From positions 496,001 through 560,000 of the forward strand of contig CM049989.1 in assembly GCA_016630955.3 (NCBI GenBank): 64,000 nucleotides of DNA, read 5' to 3'. A program made the translations under genes and the position numbers. Under the pieces are notes generated by a model that did not search any database, was not told where the DNA came from, and saw only the letters and a program-made list of their open reading frames with translations. This stretch comes from Didymella arachidicola (Eukaryota > Ascomycota > Dothideomycetes > Pleosporales > Didymellaceae). Below are positions 23,854-33,364 of the stretch, piece by piece (position 1 is the stretch's first letter; every line of letters starts with the position of its first letter).

Positions 23854-23898
23854 GTGATTTCTTCGTTTTCCTCGTCTTCCTCGGCGTGAGTGGCTCGC

Positions 23899-25378
23899 CT
23901 ACTTTCTCCGCTGCAGGACCTTTGTGCACATCTCGACGAGGCCGTTCTTGGCGTCGCTGTCGGGGAAAAGAGATATGGCGTCGATGGCCTTGTCGATGTA
24001 GTCCTGGGCCAGGGCGCGGGTCTGCTGGAGGCCGGTGGACGCGAGGACGATTTCGCGGGCCTGGTTTATGATATTAGCAAAGTATCTTCGAATGGCGAGG
24101 ATGCGCGACTGCTCCGACAGCTTGCTCTGCCACCAGCTCACTGCAACGTACCTTCTCAGCATCCCCCTTCTGGCCAAACTTCCTCCCGACCAGCTTCCCC
24201 AACGCCGCATTATCCTTCCACGCAAACAGCAGCGGCGCCGTCGCAAGCCCCAGCTCCAAATCCGCTCCGCCCGGCTTCCCCAGCTCCTCGCTGCTCACCG
24301 TGTAATCTAGCATATCGTCCACAAGCTGGAACGCCATGCCAAGGTTCTTCCCGTACTGGTAGCTCGCCTCGACGACGCCGTCGTGGCAGCCGCTCAGGAC
24401 AGCGGCAGCGCGACAGCTCTTGCTGATCAGGGACGCCGACTTGAGGTACGTTTTTTGCAGGTAGTACGTGACCGTGTCCTCTGTCCACACGGGGTTCTTC
24501 TCGTCGCGGGCCGTGTTCTTGAGCTGCATGAACTCGCCCTCGACGAGGTTCGCGATGACGGTGGCCAGCAGCTCGGTGACTTCCGGGTCGCGGAGGCGGG
24601 CGAGGGCGACCGAGGCGCGGCCCAGGAGGAAGTCGCCGGCCAGGACGGCCATCTTGTTGCCGAACTCGATGTTTGCGCTGGGGGCGCCGCGGCGGGCGAT
24701 GGAGTGGTCGATGACGTCGTCGTGCAGCAGCGAGGCGGTGTGGATGAGCTCTGTGATCTCGGCGAGGCGGCGCTGGGCGGGGAGGATGTCCGAGTCGGCG
24801 GGGGCGTAGGCGGCGTCGTGGGCGAGGGCGGAGATGGAGGCGTCGGGGTTGTCGTCCTGGAGGGTCTGCGGGCTGGTGATGGGGGCGTCGACGGTGGTGG
24901 CAGCGGACCCAGGGCGGGCGGTCTTGGGGGTGAGGGCGGTGGCGCGGCTCATGAGCAGGACCAGCATGGGGCGCACGTACTTGCCCTCGCTCTGGGTGTA
25001 GTACTTGGCGACGGTGTCGAGGGTCGGGTGGCCGCTGCCGAGCAGCGAGCGGATGTTGCCCGTCAGGAACTTCATCTCGCGGGCGACCGTCTGGAAGGGA
25101 TCCAGCTTCAGCGGCGCATCGGGTGGCGGCGCGGCCCTGATGTGTTGCGCGACGCTGGCGGCCTGCGCCGCGGCGGCCCACGACGACTGGTGCCGCCGCC
25201 GGGCGAGGTGGTGTGTCGAGACATGGCGCGGAGAGGGCTGGTGAGAGAGGTGGGAGAGGCGTGACGCGGGCGCGGGCGACGAGGGCGACGAGGGCAACGA
25301 GGGCGACAAGGGCAACGAGGGCGACGTGTAGGACCGCCGGGCAAGGCTGCTCGCGAGCCGGCTCGAGCGGCTCATCAT
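23899..25378 (-). CDS. COQ1: Mitochondrial polyprenyl diphosphate synthase (ubiquinone side chain)
   Basis: Two exons, 25378-24152 and 24060-23899, give 462 aa, with a 91-nt intron (GTACGT...AACCAG). The enzyme condenses isopentenyl diphosphate units to make the polyprenyl tail of ubiquinone in the mitochondrial matrix. The first Asp-rich motif LLHDDVIDHS (DDVID at about 220-224) and the second QLVDDMLDY (about 351-359) are intact, as are GKYVRPML and the GDFLLGRA block. The first 85 residues are rich in Arg/Ser/His with no acids (MMSRSSRLASSLARRS), a plausible transit peptide. Part of this leader is encoded by imperfect 9-bp repeats. A Thr/Ala/Ser-rich insertion near 145-190 precedes the first motif. 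Another ATG lies one codon inside the start. GC content is high compared with flanking genes. The gene is divergent from VMA12 over 248 nt. Confidence 0.93.
25262..25328 (-). repeat. Imperfect 9-bp repeats inside the COQ1 leader
   Basis: On the plus strand, units close to GACGAGGGC/AACGAGGGC repeat about seven times. On the coding strand they encode the Ser/Leu/Pro-rich stretch of the transit peptide, so changes in copy number would keep the frame. Confidence 0.85.
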
Positions 25379-25626
25379 GGACAATCGGCGGGTTCTGCAC
25401 GAACTGGACAGCAAAAACAGAGCAGGCGGCTGCAATTGACGCGTTCCAGGTCGTCAGTGAGGTCTCCGGGAGCGATGGCCGGCTGCCGCGATCAACGCCG
25501 GGGATGGGAAGTTTTCCAGAAGTCATGACGAGGGCGCACTAGCCGCTGATCGGCGCCTCACCGTCGGCCTCCGACATGTCACATGTATCCATCTGACATG
25601 TGCCCTGCAGCGCTCCACCACCAAAA
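25379..25626. promoter_or_regulatory. Divergent promoter COQ1 / VMA12
   Basis: Only 248 nt separate the start codons of these divergent genes. A near-duplicated ACATGT pair (gacatgtcacatgtatcc...ctgacatgtgcc) lies at about 25575-25602, close to the VMA12 start. No named factor site can be assigned with confidence. Confidence 0.5.
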
Positions 25627-26421
25627 ATGGTGCTCCTCACCATAACCCCCGGCATAGTCCACGCCCTATCCCACATCAAACGCGCCCTCCCCTCCTCGTA
25701 CCCTTCCCTCCACCCCCCCTCATCCCCCTCCCTCGCCTCCCCCGTCCCGGGCAACCCCATCTCGCACACCCAACTCATCGCCCTCTCCAAGCTCACCACG
25801 CAGCTCCCTCAAGACAACAACACCGCGCAAATCCCAAAAACACTCAACGCCCTCCTCCACAACACCACCCTCTACACCCCGCCACCGCCACCAAAACCCA
25901 CCCAAACACCAGAGTACCATGCCCTGATGGCCCGCCTGCGCGCCGCACAAGAGCAGCAGACATACGATGCTATGCTGAACCCGCTCCCGACGCGGGAAAG
26001 TTTCACATCGCGGTTTCCCAACGCTAAAAGTCGGATGCCGGAGCACTTCTCCATTGGCGTCGATGAGGTCGACGACGTGTCGTATGAAGAAGTGCACAGG
26101 CAGATCATCCTGATCATCAATGTCCTGATAAGCGTCGTCTGCGTTGCCGTATTTGTCTGGGTTGCTGCGCGCCACTGGAGCGTTGGGAAGCGTTTGGGCT
26201 TGTCCATGGCGAGTTCGCTGGGTGTTGCTGTTGCTGAGGTGGTGGTTTACAGTGGCTATGTGAGGAAAGTGGCTGAGGCGAAGCGCGTTGAGAAGAAGAA
26301 GCCTGAGATCAAAGAGATTGTTGCGAGCTGGGTCTTGGATAAGAATGGGGAGGGAGCAGGCGTCGCCACTGGAAAAGAGAAAGACGATGGCTTGAGGTAC
26401 AGGAAGGGCAAGCACCGCTGA
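25627..26421 (+). CDS. VMA12: V-ATPase assembly factor Vma12/Vph2 (ER membrane)
   Basis: A single exon of 264 aa. A soluble N-terminal half ends in the family block YHALMARLRAAQEQQTYDAML (about 97-117). Then come EVDDVSYEEVHRQI and two hydrophobic helices (about 160-180, IILIINVLISVVCVAVFVWV, and about 190-210), and a basic, charged cytosolic tail. This matches the Vma12 family (yeast Vph2/Vma12, TMEM199), an ER protein that with Vma22 helps assemble the Vo sector of the vacuolar proton pump. The tail lacks a clear KKXX but is Lys/Arg-rich (GLRYRKGKHR). The start at 25627 is preferred because the upstream in-frame codons do not resemble the family. It is a neighbour of VAC14, another vacuole gene, to which it is convergent with a 136-nt gap. 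Confidence 0.88.
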   Translation: MVLLTITPGIVHALSHIKRALPSSYPSLHPPSSPSLASPVPGNPISHTQLIALSKLTTQLPQDNNTAQIPKTLNALLHNTTLYTPPPPPKPTQTPEYHALMARLRAAQEQQTYDAMLNPLPTRESFTSRFPNAKSRMPEHFSIGVDEVDDVSYEEVHRQIILIINVLISVVCVAVFVWVAARHWSVGKRLGLSMASSLGVAVAEVVVYSGYVRKVAEAKRVEKKKPEIKEIVASWVLDKNGEGAGVATGKEKDDGLRYRKGKHR

Positions 26422-26557
26422 ATCAACACCATCAAGGACGACACGACAAGCACGTGAGAATAGGATGGCAAGCCTGAATTGACGCCGACCTATGCAGACT
26501 CCCGCAATGCTCAACCACACCCTATACGCCAACCTGGAAACATCCATCCACCCTCCC

Positions 26558-29500
26558 TCACTTCTTCCTATTCCGCCCAGCTACCCCTCCCGCGAACCGC
26601 CCCAGGTTGCTCAAACTCGACCTGGGTTTGTGACCCTGCCCTGCATTGGCTGCGGCCTGCGTGACAGGCGGCCGCATCGCTCCCGCCGGCGAATTTGGTC
26701 TTAGTCCCGGGTTTTTCGGCGGTACTGGCGGGCCCTTGGATACCTTCTCCTCCACCGTCTCGAGACCGACCGGAAAATCCTCGCCCATGGCTGCGTGCTG
26801 CTGAGTGCGCCTCGCCTTCTCCTGCGTCGCTTTGAACCTGTCGAGAAGCTCCGCCCACTTCACGCTGCCCTCTTCTCTCGCCTTGAGTCGATTCGGCCGC
26901 TCGAACCCCGATGCAGAAGGGCCCTGCGGTGCGCTGGAAGTACCCACTTCTGAGCTCTTTTGCCTCAAATGGTTCAGGGTATTGGACTGGGGTACATACG
27001 TGCGTGGAGCAATGTGCAGGTACCCAATGGCAGACACGCTGTTCAGCCGGTTCTTCAACGCTGCAAACGCAGACGACTGCGGGAGAAGCATGAGAAGCCC
27101 GTACAGGCACTTGTACAAGTGAGGGTACTTCTCCGGCTCGAGGAGCTGGATGCGGAGATCTGTCGTGCATTAGCTGTGCCGTTTCCGCGACAGTGATTCT
27201 GACACGTACATGTGAATACAGGCGATTCCAGCAACTGCACAAGTTTGTCGATTTGAATCAGTGTGTTCACCGTCATCTCAAGGTCGGCACTGTGTCTGTC
27301 AGTGGTGTAACGGTGGGCGTGGTGTGTGAAGACATACAAAACCTGGAGCAGATGGTAGGCTTGCTCGTAGGCCTGAGCAAGGAGGCAGAGCGAGAAGGTA
27401 GCGACAGCATTGTGACACCAAGCCTTGAACAATGTAACGAAGAACGATTGGCCATCCTCGGCAAGTCAGCACCATAATCGAAAGCATGCATCAACACCTC
27501 ATACCTTGTTGTCCAGATTGCGGAGCCGTCTTCGAAGGTCAGCCAGCTCGGGCGCTGTGATGAGGTTGTTGTTGAGATTCTGAACCATTATGCTCGCAAA
27601 CTCAACATCCTCGTCTCTCACAATGCAGTCTGCCATTGTGCGGTAAATCTTCTCAGCACTCAGCGTCAGGCACAGCTGTCGAATGATGAGATTGCCTCGA
27701 GTCTCCAACAGTCTCCGATCCGTACAAAACAGCTTCAAGAGATTAACCATGAAAGAGGTAAAGTACGTGTCGTCACTGTGCATGGAGATCTGAGATAACA
27801 ATAGCAAGTCACGCGTGACGACAGCATCAGAGGGGTCGGAGAGTGTCTTCAGCAACGCAGGGAATGTCCCGTCGTCAACTGTGAGTATCTGTGCAGGCGT
27901 TAGCCAGGACATCGTGAAAGTGATAATCTTGCCTACCCTGCCAGGCGCCATTCTGTGCAGCATGATCAGCCATGCAATCGCCGCGACACGTGTAGCTTCG
28001 TGTTCGTTCAGGAACTGTAAAGTAAGAGCGCTAACGGAAGCTTGGTAGTCCAGTTCGGGTACTGGACGAGGTGAAGGATCGCGGTCTTCTCCCGGAGTCG
28101 GAGATTGCGTGCCTGTCTTGCCTTCCGCCGCCTGATCGCGGATGACGGCCTTGAGGAGCCTCGCGGACAAGTTCGAGTCGCGTCGCTGGGTGCCTGTGAG
28201 TTCTTTGCCCAGCTCGGATAGTGACGGTGGGAGCTGGATCTTGTCGCTTATGTTACTGTTCGGCGGTCGATCCTCAGAAAGAGACATTATGTACTCCATC
28301 AGGGCAGCATTGACCTCTTGTGCCTCCTTGCGGACGTCGTCGACATCGTGCGACATGCGCGGCAGCACGTGTGAGAGCAGACTTGGCACAAATGGCATTA
28401 TGTCCTCGGGACAGATGTCGAAGAACGCTTTGATCCAGCGCAGGGATGTAAGCAGGATGCTCGTCTGCTCTTCTTCCGCGTCTGTCGTTGTCAGTGCCAT
28501 CAATGCTAGATCAGTATTGGGACCTCACCTAATGGAGAGCTCAGGAAGCCGACCAGAATCTCCAAGATCTTGGGGTGGTTGACATGGACATCCTGCCCAG
28601 GGATCCAGTCGCCGTCGCCATTCACGGACTTGCCGCTATCACCGGATAATGAAGCACTGTCTCCGCTGGCGTTGTCTCCTTCTATGGGAGTGTGGTGCTC
28701 AAGCGGAGTGCTGCCTGTAGCCTCGCTTTCGCCTCCAGCATCGCTGCGGGTGCTCGACGATGTAGACAATCTCCTACCATCTTTGCTCTGACTTCTCTTG
28801 CTCTCTTCGATGCCCTTTTTGATTCTCGCAATCTTTCTGATCTCGCCGAGGAACCTGTCCAATGCAACCTGCGTCATGGTGTAGACGTCGGTGTTCGAGT
28901 CGCTGAGGAACTTGAAGAGCCCGCCGAGGAAGCGAGGAAGGTGGGCAATGAGCTCCAAATCCGGTATTGAGTCGAGCAAGGTGACCCATGCGACCAAGAA
29001 TGAGCGCGTGTACGGATTGATTACATTGATGCGCTCTTCGAGAAGGGGCAAGAACCGTTCGAGGTTGAAGGCGGTTTCGAGGTGGTGGGGAGCGTGTTCG
29101 GGCGAGTCGTCTGGATGGCCCAGCGGCTCGTCTGGGTGGTGCAGAACAGATATGTACGAGGCCGCAGACTCAGACACAATGTCCTTCACCAGACGGTCGA
29201 GCAGCTCGGCTCCGTTCTTAACTGAAAGCTCAGAGTCGGCGGCAAGCTTTTGTGTGTGTCAGCTTCTGTCCATGAGGCTACCGGCTCATCACCAACCTTG
29301 CAGAGAGCATCGAACACCTGGTTGAAGTATACGAGTATCTCGCCCTTTGCAACCTTTGCAATGTTGTACATGCTCTCGCATGCATAGTACCTAACGCGTG
29401 CATCTGAGTCGGAGAAGCAGGCGAGGACTGGAGGAACAATTTCTTCGAGGTAGCGGGCTACTTCCTGTGTCGTGTGAGCAATGCACCGGCGTGTACACAG

Positions 29501-29744
29501 CGTCTTCACGTACTGGCCCCAGTGCTATCGAGGCCGCAGCCAGACCAATGAGACCGCCATTGCGGGCATGCGGCTGGTGGACTGCGTAGGCGTAGTGGTG
29601 GCAGAGCTCGTGGACAATCTTCGCTATCCTGTCGTGGTCTTGCGCCTGGAGGGCATCGCGAATGAGACCCTCGAGCTCGAGTGCGCCGCTTTTGCGCTTG
29701 TCGTAGAGCTTATCGTTAAGCGCCTTGGTGATGTTGGGGTCCAT
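26558..29744 (-). CDS. VAC14: Vac14, scaffold of the PI(3,5)P2 synthesis complex
   Basis: Seven exons (29744-29514, 29464-29297, 29246-28529, 28481-27505, 27456-27338, 27289-27210, 27159-26558) give 964 aa. Vac14 is a HEAT-repeat scaffold that holds the lipid kinase Fab1 and the phosphatase Fig4 on the vacuole/endosome membrane. The N-terminal HEAT part reads LIGLAAASIALGPEVARYL, then PPVLACFSDSDARVRYYACESMYNIAKVAKGEIL. The C-terminal Fig4-binding domain (roughly 630-830) includes LAQAYEQAYHLLQVFADLEMT, LIQIDKLVQLLESPVFTYLR and KCLYGLLMLLPQSSAFAALKNRL. A Ser/Asp/Gly-rich insertion near residues 245-300 separates HEAT blocks. The final ~130 residues are Pro/Lys-rich and probably disordered. 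All introns are 47-50 nt. The fifth, 27337-27290 (48 nt), has no in-frame stop and could be retained without frameshift. The gene is divergent from the DENND6-type gene. Confidence 0.95.
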
Positions 29745-30185
29745 AGTGATAGTGCGCGGCAGCTGCCCTTACACGGTGCAGCTATGGATTCATTATGCTC
29801 AATGCAGGGCGGGCGCAGGATGTGTGAATGGCCGTTGGCAGGTGCGGTTGTTGTCGCGTCGGCATGCATGCTTCAGCCATGCGGGGACTGACGTCGACGT
29901 ACCGCTGCAAGAACCATCCCTGCCGCCCACACGGCAACTCCAAGGCCAACAACCGCTGCGGGACAGCGACTGTCGCACGTACAGCTTTATCGAGGGCACG
30001 ATTTTTGGAAAGCAAGAACCACGCTTGAGCCTGATCTGCGCCATGACGCCTAAAGCTACCGGATCTATACCCAGCCAAGTCCATTATAGCCCTCCCTCGC
30101 CCTCACTCGTGGACGCAGCCTAAGCGCTATACCAGACTAGTGCTCGACCTCCCACCTGCTCCCGTCAGGTGTCTCCCTGGCCAAC
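29745..30185. promoter_or_regulatory. Divergent promoter VAC14 / DENND6-type gene
   Basis: These 441 nt lie between divergent start codons and must hold both promoters and 5' UTRs. No specific motif can be assigned. Confidence 0.5.
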
Positions 30186-31951
30186 ATGGAGAAGTTTAAG
30201 AACAAAATTCAGAGCCTGCGCAGGAAACCCCTGCCAGATCATCTCAGGGAACCCGTCATGAACATTCCGGACGGATTCCGGAACTGGGCCATAGCATTGT
30301 GAGTTTCCGCGTACCTTTGAGATCAGACTTGAGATGTAGACTTTGGATGTTTGCACAGTGTGACTGTATCGGGCGTCTAATGGGTGCGAGCTTGTAACTG
30401 ACTGTATCAGCGTCATCTGCAATTTCAACGTCGACGTAGGGTAGGTAAGGCTGAGCGAGTCCGCCAGGGTGATACAGGTAGTTGACTCTCCCAGACCAGA
30501 GATCGAAATTTTGTACCCACCAACAGTTGCATTTAGCACTTCGGATCTGACTGCAATATGCTTCAATAGGTAGCGCTACTCTTCTATCGACCCATTTCTA
30601 GGCTGACAGCTTCAGCTTCCCAGAACAACAGAATACCGAAACAGCTGAAGACTTGGCATTCAATTTCACTGTTACAAACAACTCTCCCGATATCAAGCTG
30701 AGTTCTCCAAACTCACCCCATGGAAGCGCCGACCTCTTCTTCGCATCATGCGTCTTTCGCCAGGAGTTTGACGACACCATGAAAAGAAGCTTTAACCAGC
30801 GATCAATGGTTTTGATCTCACATCACAACTTCACCAGTTTCAACAATCGGATCCTTCAGCTCATGACAGAAAGTGGTCTAATCAGCGATCCAACAACTCT
30901 CGAAGGAGCACACGCACAAATGAACAACTGGTCGCCGCCGTCCGTGGGTCGTCACGAGTTGCCATTCTTAGGTCGCATTTTGACTTTGGATATCGCGCCT
31001 CATCCATCGTTTCCACTCCAAGGTCTCGCTGGATCTATCCCTCTGATAGCCGAACCGCATCCCTCAATCTACGCCTACGAGCCCGTAGGGTCGTGGGACA
31101 CCATCATGAACTTCATGCCCTGCATCACGGACCTCTACGTCCTATACGAGAAGCTGATTCTCTGCGAGACGGTCATCGTGGTTGCCAAATCCCCACAACT
31201 AGCCAGCGAGGCCGTCTCCTCCCTCCTCGACATCATACGCCCCGTACCCTATGCAGGCGTCGTCAAGCCCTACATGACCATGCAAGCAGACTTCCGCAGC
31301 ATCGGCATCGACGGCGGCACACCACGGCCCTTCATAATCGGCATCACCAACCCCTTCCTCCTGAAACGCATCGTCGCAGCGGCAGAGAAAACCCAAGGCC
31401 AGCGCCCGCACATCCTCTACCTGCAAAACTTCGACGGCCCCGTCCCCACACGGCGCCACCACTCCCTGCACCATAAATCCAGCCGCAACGTACTCCTCGA
31501 CCTGCCCGGGGGCGGCATCGAAGTCCACACACCCTCAAAACGCTTCCTCAAATCCGACGCCGCCGTCGTCTCCCAAATCGAAGCCACGCTCAAACTCGAC
31601 GCGCAGACCTCGTCCCTCGGCCCCCTCATACGCCGCCACTTCGCAGAGCTCACAGCCACGTTCCTCGCGCCTGTCAACCGGTACCTCGCAACCTCCAATG
31701 TCGTAACTCCCGGTGGCAGCCAGCGGTATGCGAGTTTCTCCATTCCGGAGTTCCTGGCGAGTGTGGCGAAGCATGGGACGAGCGTGAAGTTAAGAGGCCA
31801 GGGGCCGATTCAGAGACATCGCGCCAGGGATGCGTTGTATGCGGCGTTTTGTGCGAGTGAGAATTTTTATAGCTGGTTGGATGTGAAGATCAACTTGGAG
31901 AATGAAGCGAGTGCGGGGCTGTTGGGTGGGACGGGGAGTGTGAAGGTGTGA
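30186..31951 (+). CDS. DENND6/AVL9-type DENN-domain protein (putative Rab GEF)
   Basis: Four exons (30186-30298, 30411-30440, 30495-30569, 30616-31951) give 517 aa. The assembled N-terminus reads WAIAFVICNFNVDVGPEIEILYPP, then TAICFNSFPEQQ, the uDENN start typical of DENND6/FAM116. The central part has LFFASCVFRQEFDDTMKRSF and VLISHHNFTSFNNRILQLM. The cDENN part has VGSWDTIMNFMPCITDLYVLYEKLIL, then ETVIVVAKSPQLASEAVSSL and PYAGVVKPYMTM. DENND6 proteins activate Rab14-type GTPases in endosomal recycling, and DENN folds generally exchange GDP on Rabs. The target in this fungus is unknown. The second exon is only 30 nt. The third acceptor was chosen among three nearby AGs because only ttcag at 30611-30615 gives the family sequence. 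Confidence 0.85.
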
Positions 31952-33292
31952 GTGGTGTAGCGTTGAGTGGCGTAATGTGTAATAGACTGGAGGCGACCGA
32001 AGCTTTATCTCCTTTGATGGTGTCAAGGTGCATGTGATCTTGATCAAGTTGCTCTGATTGGTGCCGTACAAAGCGACACATCCAGCTGTGTCAACATCGT
32101 AGAGAATATAGACGCTCCTCGTGTTAGCTTCTCTGACAATTAGATTCTCGGTGCGCAGACATAAGACATGACTATGGATGATATACTCTCACTCGCTATC
32201 CAAGGAAAACAGCTACATACAACCTATGTGTCTTCTTCTAGAAACTTTATCCTGTAAATCGGGAAGTACTTGAGTGGAGAAGCACACAACTGCATCATCA
32301 CTAACCGGCACACTCGCTCACCTTCAGCCTGCACCGTAGCTTAGGTTGGTAAGGCCGTTGAAGAAGACAAAGAATCAGTAAGGGCATCACTACGGTTGCC
32401 TTTGACATTTCACCCTATCAAACATCTTGCAGAAGAGAATTCAGACAGCGAGGTAGCTAGAGGAAGCCACGCACTAGCTAGTAGTCCTTATAAGATAATC
32501 TAGATTACACTTTTGACATGTGTCTTGAAGAAGAAGAGCATCAAATGTAACGTAGTAGGAGAAGAGAGGGTTTTGGTAAGAGGCGTATGAGTATTGATAG
32601 CGGAGAGGTTACGTCGTTGCAAGTATGCGAGCTATATAACTAACAAACAGTTGTGATATGTTGTGTTCATATGTTTACGTGCAGCTCCTGGCATTGAATC
32701 AGCACGAACTACTATTGATCCAAAGGCAGCGATATTTGGTGAGACTGTTTCTCTGCTCGACAAGTTGCTTATACTAGACCCCCGAGTTGTAGCAACTCCG
32801 CAGATTTTCTTTCCACGCAAATTGTTCCGTAGAAGAAGGAATCTACTCTAGATTCATGCACAGATACGTTATGATTATACGAAATTTCCAACGAATACAA
32901 GTCTTTGCTGATCATGATGTCTCTGCGAAACGACTCACTGGACAGCGGAGTGCTTCGCTGGATAGTGCTGTCCTATGGGGTGCCCGATGCTGCTTTGCTG
33001 ATTTTTACAAGCTTGATCATTAAGTCTGCACCTTCTCGGTGTATCCCGATCGCTGATGAACGTTGTTAGCAGTATTCCTACTATCTTGGCTGGTCCCAAA
33101 GTAATTGAGTGGGTGCAGAGAAACACCCATTCCGACCAAGCGCTCCTTCACCTGGAGTTCTATGCAGTTCAAAGACCTTCTCCAAGTGTTAAAATGATTT
33201 AGGAACTCACAGGGTTGCTGGACCTTTCGGCAATGCTCTATTTTCTGAGTATAGGATGTTTACAACCGTTTCTTTCTTCATCAAGCAGCAGC
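31952..33292. other. Gene-poor interval upstream of tRNA-Ala
   Basis: About 1.3 kb with no credible ORF (the longest is about 60-90 codons, mostly antisense to the DENND6-type 3' end). Its first part is presumably that gene's 3' UTR. No repeat structure or transposon relic was recognised. Confidence 0.5.
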
Positions 33293-33364
33293 GGGGATAT
33301 GGTTCAGTGGTAGAATGCTCCCTTAGCATGGGAGCGGTCCTGGGTTCGATTCCCAGTATCTCCA
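33293..33364 (+). tRNA. tRNA-Ala (anticodon AGC)
   Basis: A full cloverleaf of 72 nt without intron. The 7-bp acceptor stem GGGGATA/TATCTCC has one G-U pair and discriminator A. The D arm is GGTTCAGTGGTAGAAT. The anticodon stem is CTCCC/GGGAG around loop TTAGCAT, giving anticodon AGC. The T arm is CTGGG-TTCGATT-CCCAG. A TTTT run about 10 nt downstream (33374-33377) fits a polymerase III terminator. The gene stands alone in a gene-poor region. Confidence 0.97.

Larger units (their letters stand above)
20456..23898. other. 3.4-kb gene-poor convergent interval
   Basis: The interval lies between the convergent genes LSM12 (plus) and COQ1 (minus) and is far longer than the other convergent gaps here. 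It holds a 13-bp tandem repeat (21235-21299), CATCG pentamer repeats near 23490-23511 and a (TTC)11 tract (23821-23853). Short words of the type ATTTTGA recur across 21340-23250. Open frames of 130-145 codons (for example at 21555-21989 and 22596-23006) have no recognisable domains or splice-extended continuity. I checked by eye for tRNA, 5S rRNA and C/D snoRNA signatures and found none complete. Confidence 0.5.

Noticed and set aside
24383..25264. 293-codon plus-strand frame within COQ1
   Set aside because: It is opposite a confirmed exon, Gly/Val/Glu/Asp-rich and without a domain.
24210..25526. 438-codon frame overlapping COQ1 on the same strand
   Set aside because: It is very rich in Arg/Pro/His, as expected from a shifted frame of GC-rich coding DNA. 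The COQ1 frame carries the intact catalytic motifs.
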